From assembly GCA_031265535.1 (NCBI GenBank), contig JAISCO010000368.1:1-8608 (forward strand): DNA of 8,608 nucleotides. Direction: 5' to 3'. Source of the stretch: Spirochaetaceae bacterium. GTDB lineage: Bacteria > Spirochaetota > Spirochaetia > Treponematales > Breznakiellaceae. A program made the position numbers and the translations under genes. Positions 1 through 5,119 of the stretch are shown in pieces. The notes under the pieces are model-generated. The model saw only the letters and a program-made list of their open reading frames with translations. It made no database searches and was not told where the DNA came from. Position 1 is the first letter of the stretch. The number at the start of each line of letters is the position of its first letter.

Positions 1-255
1 GCTGTAGAGGTTAAGTCGAATCTTAACGAAAGGGATGTGGACAGGCATATTGAACGGATGGAGCTTATCCGGAAGTATCCTCCGGCGGAGATAGCGATAA
101 ACAACAAGCGTGTGATGGGAGCGGTGGCCGGAGGGGTTGTGACTCCCCCTGTTGCGGACTATGCGCATGGGCGCGGTTTTTTCGTACTTGAACTGACAGG
201 CGAGTCGGCGCAGCTTGTGGAACCCCCTGCCGGATTTAAGCCTAAGGAATGGTGA
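1..255 (+). CDS. C-terminal 84 residues of a PD-(D/E)XK nuclease-like protein (partial)
   Basis: The frame is open from the first base and stops at TGA 253-255, so only the C-terminal 84 residues are present and the true start lies outside the window. The fragment begins AVEVKSNL, which fits the beta-strand E-x-K part of a PD-(D/E)XK nuclease fold. A charged helix follows (NERDVDRHIERMELIRKY), then a hydrophobic segment (GAVAGGVVTPPVADYAHGRG), the strand FFVLEL, and an end in PAGFKPKEW. This succession resembles the C-terminal domain of bacterial proteins with an N-terminal coiled coil and a DUF3782-like nuclease domain, which are numerous in treponemes. That match is from memory of the family. 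The catalytic Asp expected upstream of E-x-K is not in the window, so activity cannot be judged. No terminator is obvious after the stop codon. The family assignment is moderately secure and no substrate can be named. Confidence 0.7.
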   Translation, partial: AVEVKSNLNERDVDRHIERMELIRKYPPAEIAINNKRVMGAVAGGVVTPPVADYAHGRGFFVLELTGESAQLVEPPAGFKPKEW

Positions 256-280
256 TAACAGGGAAGAGGAAGGAAAAGAG

Positions 281-354
281 AACAATTAACAATGAGCAAT
301 TAAGAGTGAAGATTAGCAATTAGCAATGAAGGATGCTCGAAGGAGGGCAAAGCC
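281..354 (+). repeat. Dispersed intergenic repeat, copy 1
   Basis: The stretch is made of variants of AATTAGCAATTAACAATGA and ends with CGAAGGAGGGCAAAGCC at 338-354. Its 291-311 part matches 4821-4841 at 19 of 21 positions. Its CGAAGG...GCAAAGCC tail recurs in shortened form at 4905-4917, in the same order. A shorter relative lies at 3194-3220. It is non-coding and in an intergenic position. It is probably one member of a genome-wide family of intergenic repeats; its mobility is unknown. Confidence 0.6.
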
Positions 355-390
355 ATTTAAAAAGTAAAAAATCCTTCTTCCTTTTTACCT

Positions 391-416
391 CTTCCTTTTT
401 CCTTTTAAAGGTGGGA
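391..416 (+). repeat. Pyrimidine-rich direct repeat, copy 1
   Basis: This 26-nt pyrimidine-rich segment ends in TTTTAAAGGTGGGA and recurs at 502-527 with 24 of 26 identical bases, 111 nt downstream. The bases before it (376-388, CTTCCTTTTTACC) reappear in reverse complement near 4842-4854. The copies look like parts of a dispersed intergenic repeat, not a coding sequence. Confidence 0.6.
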
Positions 417-501
417 AGTTTCCCCCCTGCCTCCAGCCCTGCGGTCTTCCGGCACCCCCCTCTGCGGGGGCAAAAATGTTCTTACCTCTTACTTCTTACT
501 T

Positions 502-527
502 CTTCCTTTTTCCTTCTAAAGGTTGGA
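502..527 (+). repeat. Pyrimidine-rich direct repeat, copy 2
   Basis: This is the second copy of the 26-nt segment at 391-416; it differs by a T-to-C change and a G-to-T change. It is preceded by CTTACCTCTTACTTCTTACT, a run of imperfect CTTCTTA units. The similar 10-residue stretch TSSFFLLKVG in both translated copies is a by-product of the DNA repeat. Confidence 0.6.
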
Positions 528-604
528 TGATGCCCCCGCAACGCCCCCAAAAATCAGCGATAATCCGCGATTTTTTTCAAAAAAAATTTTCACAACTATT
601 CATG

Positions 605-706
605 TCGCATATATATAGCGTGTATATATTCACATTGACGCTATATGTAGCGTACTTAATCATAAGCAAACATCCTCTTTAAGCGAGAATACGCTATATA
701 TAGCGT
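605..706. promoter_or_regulatory. Cluster of three related palindromes (candidate operators)
   Basis: Three copies of one palindromic motif occur in about 100 bp. Copy 3 (691-706) is the perfect 16-bp palindrome ACGCTATATATAGCGT. Copy 2 (638-653, ACGCTATATGTAGCGT) has one change. Copy 1 (605-621, TCGCATATATATAGCGT) is a degenerate, one-base-longer form. The centres are about 32 and 53 bp apart, close to 3 and 5 helical turns, so all three could face the same side of the DNA. This is typical of operators for a dimeric regulator, for example an autoregulating toxin-antitoxin complex, but no such gene is in the window. The lipoprotein promoter starts 78 bp downstream and is the only promoter seen nearby. 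The motif is seen directly; its function is inferred. Confidence 0.5.
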
Positions 707-751
707 TACGGTTTATGCATGGACACTAAATATGGAAAATCAGGCGGAATG

Positions 752-814
752 TTAAAAAAAATTAAAATTTTTTATGAATTCACTTGATATACCCCCCCCC
801 CCCCACGCTACAAT
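752..814 (+). promoter_or_regulatory. Promoter of the lipoprotein gene with a 13-C tract in its spacer
   Basis: The -35 box is TTGATA at 784-789 (5 of 6 consensus positions) and the -10 box is TACAAT at 809-814 (5 of 6). An A/T-rich block at 752-780 sits just upstream and resembles an UP element. The spacer (790-808) is 19 bp and consists mainly of 13 consecutive C (792-804). Homopolymer tracts between -35 and -10 are a known phase-variation arrangement, as in Neisseria porA and opc. Here 11 C would give the optimal 17-bp spacer, so the sequenced state is probably weak. The start of transcription would be near 821, giving a leader of about 210 nt before the coding sequence. Confidence 0.65.
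792..804 (+). repeat. Homopolymeric C tract of 13 bases
   Basis: Thirteen uninterrupted C lie between candidate -35 and -10 boxes. A homopolymer of this length is prone to slipped-strand mispairing during replication. It is the longest mononucleotide run seen in the window and lies where each gain or loss of one base changes promoter spacing. The exact count may also vary among cells or through sequencing error. Confidence 0.9.
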
Positions 815-834
815 GTATAGTATCTAAAAGAGGA

Positions 835-1020
835 ACCCCCTTGGCGGCGGATTTCTTAGCAGGGAAACGCCGCCTTGGGGGTCTAAAACAGCGTTTATAT
901 TCTACCCGCAAGGGAGGGATTTTTCAATGCCTTAGCGGGGTGCGGAGGCGGTATGTTATACCGCGCCGCGCCCGCAGTCCTCTTTTGGAACGTTCGGTTC
1001 ATGACCGGACGAATTTTTCT
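835..1020 (+). promoter_or_regulatory. Hairpin-rich 5' leader of the lipoprotein mRNA
   Basis: Three inverted repeats occur between the promoter and the ribosome binding site. The first pairs ACCCCC plus GGCGGCG (835-849) with CGCCGCC plus GGGGGT (868-882) around a symmetric TT/TT internal loop, with an 18-nt terminal loop. The second is GCGGTAT-GTT-ATACCGC (948-964). The third pairs GTTCGGT (992-998) with ACCGGAC (1004-1010), including one G-U pair, around loop TCATG. It is followed by TTTTTCT (1014-1020) immediately before the ribosome binding site. The last hairpin with its U run could act as a weak attenuator or could mask translation initiation. It matches no riboswitch class I recognise. 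Confidence 0.4.
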
Positions 1021-1032
1021 AAGGAGGACTTA

Positions 1033-2982
1033 ATGAAACATAAGTCTTTTCTTTTTTTGATTGCCGCGCTGGCAATGGGACTGGCGCTGGCAGGCTGCTC
1101 GTCGGACTCGGACAGCAGTTCGTATCCCGTTCCCGGACCGGCGCGGGGCTATGCGAACGACGCGTACAATATCGCGCTGGCCTTTGAAGATGCGACCGAT
1201 GTCTATGTGGCGAGGACGGTGGATCTTGAGGATGCTTTTCTGGCAATTCCGGCCGGCAAGACATTGCACCTGAACGGGAACACGGTTTTGCTGAACGAGA
1301 ATACCACTTTTGTGGTGAACGGCACTCTGGACTGGGGTACCGGCGGTAAGGTTGACGCGCAGGGCAAGACGCCGATTGTGTACGGACTTCCGCTGGACAG
1401 TCCCAACTTTGTGGGGACTGACAATCTTGTAGCGTTTGATGAAAACGGATTTTTGAAAACTGACGATGACAAATACTACAAAGTCGTAACCAGCTCAAGC
1501 GGCCTTTTGGGAAGCGACGGCAAGATTCTCAGCACGTTAGCCGGTACAACGGTCATATACGCCGGCAACCTCGAAATGGCGGCTGACGTAGCCCTTGATA
1601 CCAACAACGGTACGCTGTCTGTGGGCGGCAACCTGACCGGTGTCAGCAAGATCATAACAAGCACGGCGGTTACGGTTAGCGGCAAACTGACGGGCGGCGC
1701 AAAAGACCCTCAGCTCAGCGGCAACATTTTGGCTCAGGTACTCGGCAATGTAATAATCCCTACCGATACTGATTTTGTCAACTTTATCACCGGCGCGGGT
1801 TCAGTTACAGCCAACATCGCGGAGATAGACAGAGGCTCGATAGGGGTGCCGTGGTTCCAGGCCCTTAGCGGCAAGTTCGGCGGTAACAAAAGCGGAGTGG
1901 TAGCGTTCGGCGGTACATTGGTAACCGTGGACGCGGAGTTTAACGGCCCGGTCAAGTTTACCCCCGCGCCGATAGCGCCGGCAGGTGCTGACACCGACTT
2001 GGTTACGTTTAAGTTTAACGACGACGTTGAATTTGTAAACGAGGCCGAAATCGCCAGAGTAACTATCGCCGAAGGCAAGACGCTGACAGGCAATCTGATA
2101 GCCAAAACTTTCGAAAACCCCGGTACGAACGGCTTCCTTCTTGACCAAGGCGGACAGCTGATCGTTACGGGAAATTCCAGCAACAACTACCTGGGGGAAG
2201 GCACCTTCTCTGCCGCGGGACTAGGCAGCCTTTCGCTGTCGTTAAAACCGACCAGCATAACGGTCGGCGGCAAAGGCACGCTCAGCCTGGGCGATTCCAT
2301 GATAAATCTTACCGGTAGCAACATCTTTGTGTTCAGCAATGACGGCGGCGTCTACCTTACCGAAGGCAAAACGATAACCGGCTATGACACCGCGAGCAAA
2401 AGCGGCTACCAGTTTGGCGGCCCCGCCGGCACACTGTTTAGCAGCAAGCAGCTTACCCTGAGCAAGGACGGCATCACGGGCATATCCGGCGAAACCACCC
2501 AGACCATCACGTTTGGCGTTGCTGCCGAGGGCGGCACATTCCTTACAATATTTTCTGGCAGCACGGCTATCATCACAAACGCAAACATTGACATAACGAC
2601 CGTCGGCACGATCAGCGTAGGTGAAGGAAAGGGCAGCGCCAGCATCATACTTGGCCCGAGCGGCAGCATCACAACGGCATCCGGCGTTGACTTCCTGGCA
2701 TGGGGCGGCACTATAGGCGGAACAGCCTCGGGCGGCTCACTGCTGGTCGGCAGCATCGGCGTTGGCGGGGGACTGTCACCGGAGGGGATAGCGGCAGGTT
2801 CCGTAGGCACAAGCAGCAATATCCACCTGATTTTACCGGGCGCCGGTTTCGCAAGAACGACAGGCGCCACCTGGGCACAAGGGCTAACGGGCGCTGCGGT
2901 AAACACCGGGCAAGATGTAGACGGCGGCAGCGCCAGTATCGGCGGCTCAATACTTATATTTTCTGCCCCAACCAGCGACTAA
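1033..2982 (+). CDS. Large surface lipoprotein, Gly/Thr/Ser-rich, probable beta-helix-like repeats
   Basis: The product is 649 residues. The start at 1033 is chosen because AAGGAGG (1021-1027) lies 5 nt upstream and the protein then begins with a classic lipoprotein signal: MKHK, a hydrophobic core, and the lipobox LALAGC with Cys22 as the acylation site. A Ser/Asp-rich linker follows (SSDSDSSS). The remainder has many short beta-like segments separated by glycine and asparagine, such as AGKTLHLNGNTVLLNENTTFVVNGTL near the N-terminus (given in part), EGKTLTG at 347-353 and EGKTITG at 444-450. This pattern suggests a solenoid or right-handed beta-helix on the cell surface, but no catalytic motif and no C-terminal autotransporter barrel is visible. 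It stands alone, with its own promoter, leader and terminator, so it is probably monocistronic and phase-variable through the C tract. The lipoprotein call is strong; adhesin or antigen function is a guess. Confidence 0.85.
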   Translation: MKHKSFLFLIAALAMGLALAGCSSDSDSSSYPVPGPARGYANDAYNIALAFEDATDVYVARTVDLEDAFLAIPAGKTLHLNGNTVLLNENTTFVVNGTLDWGTGGKVDAQGKTPIVYGLPLDSPNFVGTDNLVAFDENGFLKTDDDKYYKVVTSSSGLLGSDGKILSTLAGTTVIYAGNLEMAADVALDTNNGTLSVGGNLTGVSKIITSTAVTVSGKLTGGAKDPQLSGNILAQVLGNVIIPTDTDFVNFITGAGSVTANIAEIDRGSIGVPWFQALSGKFGGNKSGVVAFGGTLVTVDAEFNGPVKFTPAPIAPAGADTDLVTFKFNDDVEFVNEAEIARVTIAEGKTLTGNLIAKTFENPGTNGFLLDQGGQLIVTGNSSNNYLGEGTFSAAGLGSLSLSLKPTSITVGGKGTLSLGDSMINLTGSNIFVFSNDGGVYLTEGKTITGYDTASKSGYQFGGPAGTLFSSKQLTLSKDGITGISGETTQTITFGVAAEGGTFLTIFSGSTAIITNANIDITTVGTISVGEGKGSASIILGPSGSITTASGVDFLAWGGTIGGTASGGSLLVGSIGVGGGLSPEGIAAGSVGTSSNIHLILPGAGFARTTGATWAQGLTGAAVNTGQDVDGGSASIGGSILIFSAPTSD

Positions 2983-2991
2983 TTAATTCGT

Positions 2992-3120
2992 ACCGTCAAG
3001 GCCCAGCCTTGACGGTGGGCGCGGCGAATATAATTCGCCGCGCCCGCAAGCGCTCAGGCAGCGCCTGAGCGCTTGCCCGCCGCCGCCTTAACACGGCCTT
3101 CCCGCGTCAAGACGGCGGCG
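2992..3120 (+). repeat. Array of four abutting hairpins after the lipoprotein gene
   Basis: Three perfect stems with 3-nt loops follow each other with no gap. Stem 1 pairs 2992-3002 with 3006-3016 (11 bp, ACCGTCAAGGC). Stem 2 pairs 3017-3029 with 3033-3045 (13 bp, GGGCGCGGCGAAT). Stem 3 pairs 3046-3059 with 3063-3076 (14 bp, GCAAGCGCTCAGGC). A fourth begins one base later: CGCCGCCGCCTT (3078-3089) pairs with AAGACGGCGGCG (3109-3120), with one mismatch and a 19-nt loop. The stem sequences differ, so this is not a tandem repeat. It could be a structured 3' UTR that protects the mRNA, a small RNA, or a set of transcription barriers. None has a U run until the terminator at 3148-3182. Confidence 0.75.
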
Positions 3121-3147
3121 CGGTTTCTAAAGACTTGTCCGCACCGC

Positions 3148-3182
3148 GGGCCCGGCGGCGCTGTACACCGGGCCCATTTTTT
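3148..3182 (+). terminator. Rho-independent terminator of the lipoprotein unit
   Basis: The perfect 8-bp stem GGGCCCGG (3148-3155) pairs with CCGGGCCC (3168-3175) around a 12-nt loop, followed by one A and six T (3177-3182). It closes the unit read from the promoter at 784-814. Confidence 0.8.
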
Positions 3183-3193
3183 ATCAAAGTAAA

Positions 3194-3220
3194 AATTAGC
3201 AATTAACAATTAGCAATTGA
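3194..3220 (+). repeat. Dispersed intergenic repeat, short copy 2
   Basis: The segment is made of AATTAGCAATTAACAATTAG units and is related to 281-330. It lies between the terminator of the lipoprotein unit and the AT-rich cassette, so it marks the border between two units of different composition. Confidence 0.5.
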
Positions 3221-3307
3221 GAAAACTGGCGGGCGCATTCGGGCAGGGGTGTGTTTAGGCCAAAATGATTTGTTTTGGGAAAACTTCTGAATTTTTGCAT
3301 TTTCTTA

Positions 3308-3336
3308 TTGACATTATTTGAATATCTTGTTAATTT
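3308..3336 (+). promoter_or_regulatory. Possible promoter for the AT-rich cassette
   Basis: A perfect -35 box TTGACA (3308-3313) is followed after 17 nt by TAATTT (3331-3336), which matches the -10 consensus poorly. The surroundings are A/T-rich. It would start transcription about 70 nt before the first cassette start codon. The -35 alone is convincing. Confidence 0.35.
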
Positions 3337-3349
3337 AAATAGTCTGTAT

Positions 3350-3409
3350 CTTAAAAAACATCTTGAAGAGATTGACAAAGAAAGTTACGGCAAGATAAAG
3401 TGGGATTAA
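3350..3409 (+). pseudogene. Possible C-terminal remnant of a lost upstream gene
   Basis: The frame ending in TAA 3407-3409 reads LKKHLEEIDKESYGKIKWD, a charged, helix-like sequence with the look of a genuine protein C-terminus. The same frame is open only back to the TGA at 3266-3268 and has no ATG, so no complete gene is present. The stop lies 6 nt before the start of the next gene, as expected if the lost gene headed the same operon. The family is not recognised. The alternative is a chance open frame; the candidate promoter overlaps the upstream part of it. Confidence 0.3.
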
Positions 3410-3415
3410 ACCAGA

Positions 3416-3601
3416 ATGAATAAAGGCCAAATATATACTATTTTTGAAATCTTTAAGGCTTTTGCCTTTAATTTGGCCTGCGCGGGTTTAGTAATTCCTT
3501 TTTTGGGTTATGATGAATATAAGGGGTTGATTTTCAAGACCCCCCGAATTGTCGAATATGGTGCCCCTGTTTTTTGGATTTTTACTTGCTATGTTATTTG
3601 A
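3416..3601 (+). CDS. Small membrane protein, N-terminal part of a probably frameshifted gene
   Basis: This encodes 61 residues starting at ATG 3416, with only a weak purine-rich site (TGGGA, 3401-3405) upstream. The product has one clear hydrophobic segment at about residues 14-30 (KAFAFNLACAGLVIPFLGY). A hydrophilic loop follows and then a second hydrophobic stretch that stops abruptly (GAPVFWIFTCYVI). The stop falls inside what would be a second membrane helix, and the +1 frame continues with a better helix (FGFLLAMLFDALQ). The simplest reading is that this and the following frame form one protein from 3416 to 3899, interrupted near the six T at 3570-3575. No family is recognised. As an intact 61-residue protein it is less convincing. 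Confidence 0.5.
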   Translation: MNKGQIYTIFEIFKAFAFNLACAGLVIPFLGYDEYKGLIFKTPRIVEYGAPVFWIFTCYVI

Positions 3602-3899
3602 CGCATTGCAAAGGAAATTCAGTCTTCCGCAACAAAAGAAAATTGTTCATTTCTCTTCACAGAAGGGACACGAAAATTTTTTTTATTCAGTAAAAAAAAT
3701 TCAGCAAATAATTGTTCAGCTGTTCAATAGCGTTGAGATTCTTGTCAGTATCATTGCTTTGCCGCTGGTGATGGTTTCTGTCGGAATTTTTTACAAAGAT
3801 GCGGCTTCTAAAATAATAGTAACATGTATTGGTATACTTTTTTGTCTCAGAATAGTATATATAATTGGCTTATTGAATTTATCGAATAAGAAGGAGTAG
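3549..3899 (+). CDS. Membrane protein, C-terminal part of the same probable frameshifted gene
   Basis: This frame is 116 codons from TTG 3549, with an internal ATG at 3558, and neither start has a convincing ribosome binding site. It overlaps the previous gene by 53 nt in another frame. Hydrophobic segments lie at about residues 5-18 (VPLFFGFLLAMLFDA), 64-82 (VEILVSIIALPLVMVSVGIFY) and 88-111 (IIVTCIGILFCLRIVYIIGLLNL). They are separated by a basic, lysine-rich cytoplasmic-type region (QRKFSLPQQKKIVHFSSQKG). Joined to the first frame it would give a four-helix membrane protein of about 160 residues. Its stop TAG (3897-3899) touches the ribosome binding site of the next gene, which indicates translational coupling. 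Function is not recognised. Translation as a separate protein from an internal start remains possible. Confidence 0.5.
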   Translation: MSNMVPLFFGFLLAMLFDALQRKFSLPQQKKIVHFSSQKGHENFFYSVKKIQQIIVQLFNSVEILVSIIALPLVMVSVGIFYKDAASKIIVTCIGILFCLRIVYIIGLLNLSNKKE

Positions 3900-3903
3900 C
3901 AAG

Positions 3904-4173
3904 ATGCCGGTTAGCCCTGTTTTTATTGGTGTATTTGTTTTTTTATTTGTTTTTTGCGTAATCATCGGATTGATTTCCTATTTGCCAACGGGCGCACAAT
4001 CTCATGAGATTGTAAAATTACGCAGGCTGGTATGCGGATCGTTTGTACTTTTTCTCGTTACAGAACAATGCGGTACAGGAGGAAGCAATAATTCCGATTT
4101 TTATGTTGCGGACGCGCTAAAGAATCAAGATTCTGCTTTACCTGTAACCTTGAAATTGATACAAAAAAGCTAG
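3904..4173 (+). CDS. Small membrane protein of unknown function
   Basis: The product is 89 residues. Its start is supported by AAGGAG (3891-3896) 7 nt upstream of ATG 3904, and the gene follows the preceding stop by 4 nt, so it is co-transcribed. A strongly hydrophobic N-terminal segment covers about residues 5-28 (PVFIGVFVFLFVFCVIIGLISYL). A second, shorter hydrophobic stretch (LVCGSFVLFLV) lies around 42-52, and a polar tail with a Cys-Gly-Thr-Gly-Gly-Ser stretch follows. The topology is one or two membrane helices with a tail of about 35 residues. There is no lipobox. I recognise no family. Low G+C matches its cassette neighbours and differs from the lipoprotein gene. Confidence 0.6.
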   Translation: MPVSPVFIGVFVFLFVFCVIIGLISYLPTGAQSHEIVKLRRLVCGSFVLFLVTEQCGTGGSNNSDFYVADALKNQDSALPVTLKLIQKS

Positions 4174-4178
4174 TTTAA

Positions 4179-4772
4179 ATGGAACGGAAAGTATTTGTGA
4201 CCTATTATAATGGGATTGTTATACCCATTGCTGAGGGTATCTGCAAAGATAATAGTAATCTTGAATTTACCAGTAATCTTGATGGAGTGTACGAAGAATA
4301 TTTGAAACAAAAGGCTTTGATTAAATTACTGGTAAAAAATGCGAATGATGGCGCTGAATACACATTACTTGACCGCCATAAGATAGCCGCATGTTTAACT
4401 ACGGCTGTTATGAAAACACAGTTATTGCATCCGGACAATATTGATGATGCCAATAACGATTATTCTTTACTGGAATCAAGCAGGGTAAATGCACAACTGG
4501 CATTTTTAACCGGCTTAAATATTATAATTTGCTTCATGATAGAAGAAAACCCTTCGTTAAAAGAAACATTTGAGGATTTTAAGCTGCCTAAGCCGCGATA
4601 TCAATCAACATACCTTGATTCAACAATCCGCGCATTGTATTTTTCTGATGTTACATCGGGTTTTTCGCCCTTGCTGCTTTCGAATATCTTTTTCTTATTG
4701 GAAGAATATCATAAATTGTCGTGTTCATTAACCGACAAAAACATCTCCTCAGGCAAATCCGAGAAACAATAA
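4179..4772 (+). CDS. Soluble, mostly helical protein of unknown function
   Basis: The product is 197 residues. ATG 4179 follows the preceding stop by 5 nt, with no clear ribosome binding site, so translation is probably coupled to the upstream gene. The N-terminus (MERKVFVTYYNGIVIPIAEGI) is not a signal peptide. The rest looks alpha-helical, with a charged stretch LLDRHKIAACLTTAVMKTQ at about residues 63-81, a hydrophobic helix NAQLAFLTGLNIIICFMIEE near 104-123, and a polar lysine-rich tail. I do not recognise the family, and no nuclease, kinase or DNA-binding motif is evident. It is the most complete gene of the AT-rich cassette and may be the cytosolic partner of the membrane proteins encoded before it. 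That partnership is inferred only from spacing and shared strand. No terminator was found after it. Confidence 0.65.
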   Translation: MERKVFVTYYNGIVIPIAEGICKDNSNLEFTSNLDGVYEEYLKQKALIKLLVKNANDGAEYTLLDRHKIAACLTTAVMKTQLLHPDNIDDANNDYSLLESSRVNAQLAFLTGLNIIICFMIEENPSLKETFEDFKLPKPRYQSTYLDSTIRALYFSDVTSGFSPLLLSNIFFLLEEYHKLSCSLTDKNISSGKSEKQ

Positions 4773-4806
4773 CATATCCGATCTGACTACCAGCCGCACA
4801 CTCACA

Positions 4807-4917
4807 AATGAGCACTGAAGAATGAGCAATGAGGAGTGAAGGTAAAAAGGAAGAGGTAAGAGGGACAGATGTCAACCGCGTATGCCAAGCGCCCTTGTCG
4901 TACCCGAAGGCAAAGCC
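4807..4917 (+). repeat. Dispersed intergenic repeat, copy 3
   Basis: The segment has the AATGAGCA...GAGTGAAGG motif (4821-4841 matches 291-311 at 19 of 21), then a purine-rich part (GGTAAAAAGGAAGAGGTAAG, 4841-4860). That part is the reverse complement of the type of sequence at 376-393. It ends with CGAAGGCAAAGCC (4905-4917), matching the tail of copy 1. It follows the last gene of the AT-rich cassette. Confidence 0.55.
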
Positions 4918-5119
4918 CTAAGTCCGCTTCCGATATGCTAGCGCGTAGCTCTCGTAAACCCGCTGGCGGGCGGCTGACAGGCCCCGCACTTTTTGACGTG
5001 CGCCTTAACGGACGGGCCGTGTTAAAAGTAAAATTTCCGGCTCGCCTCCCCCAAACTCAACATTTCGCGTTAAGCCATTTTCCACTGCTCCTCGCCCTCA
5101 ACACGCAAACACGTTGGAT
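4918..5119. other. Intergenic stretch without a recognisable gene
   Basis: One open frame crosses this stretch (4869-5171), but its translation is rich in Arg, Pro and Ser, has no ribosome binding site and runs into the transporter promoter, so I do not accept it. A weak inverted repeat AACGG-ACGGG-CCGTGTT lies near 5017-5032. TTAACACGGCC-like sequence also occurs at about 3088-3098 in the opposite orientation. Nothing else is identifiable. Confidence 0.5.

Noticed and set aside
333..682. Two short open frames on the + strand
   Set aside because: They are translations of pyrimidine-rich repeats (Phe/Ser/Leu runs) and of the palindrome cluster, with no ribosome binding sites.
605..706. CRISPR-like repeats or transposon terminal inverted repeats
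   Set aside because: The 16-bp palindromes are too short, irregularly spaced and self-complementary individually; no transposase or target duplication is seen.
784..1032. N-terminal extension of the lipoprotein from TTG 784 (83 extra residues, including four Pro from the C tract)
   Set aside because: There is no ribosome binding site at 784. The extension would bury the lipoprotein signal and its lipobox, and a strong AAGGAGG precedes ATG 1033. The open frame through the leader seems fortuitous.
2406..2906. 166-codon open frame on the minus strand inside the lipoprotein gene
   Set aside because: It is the complement of a Gly/Thr/Ser-rich gene, giving Pro/Val-rich nonsense. The + strand has the signal peptide, ribosome binding site and terminator.
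2992..3120. CRISPR array or tandem repeat reading of the hairpin series
   Set aside because: The stems have different sequences and there are no spacers between identical repeats.
3196..3378. 60-codon open frame on the minus strand
   Set aside because: It is read through the repeat and AT-rich spacer, with no ribosome binding site and no recognisable protein character.
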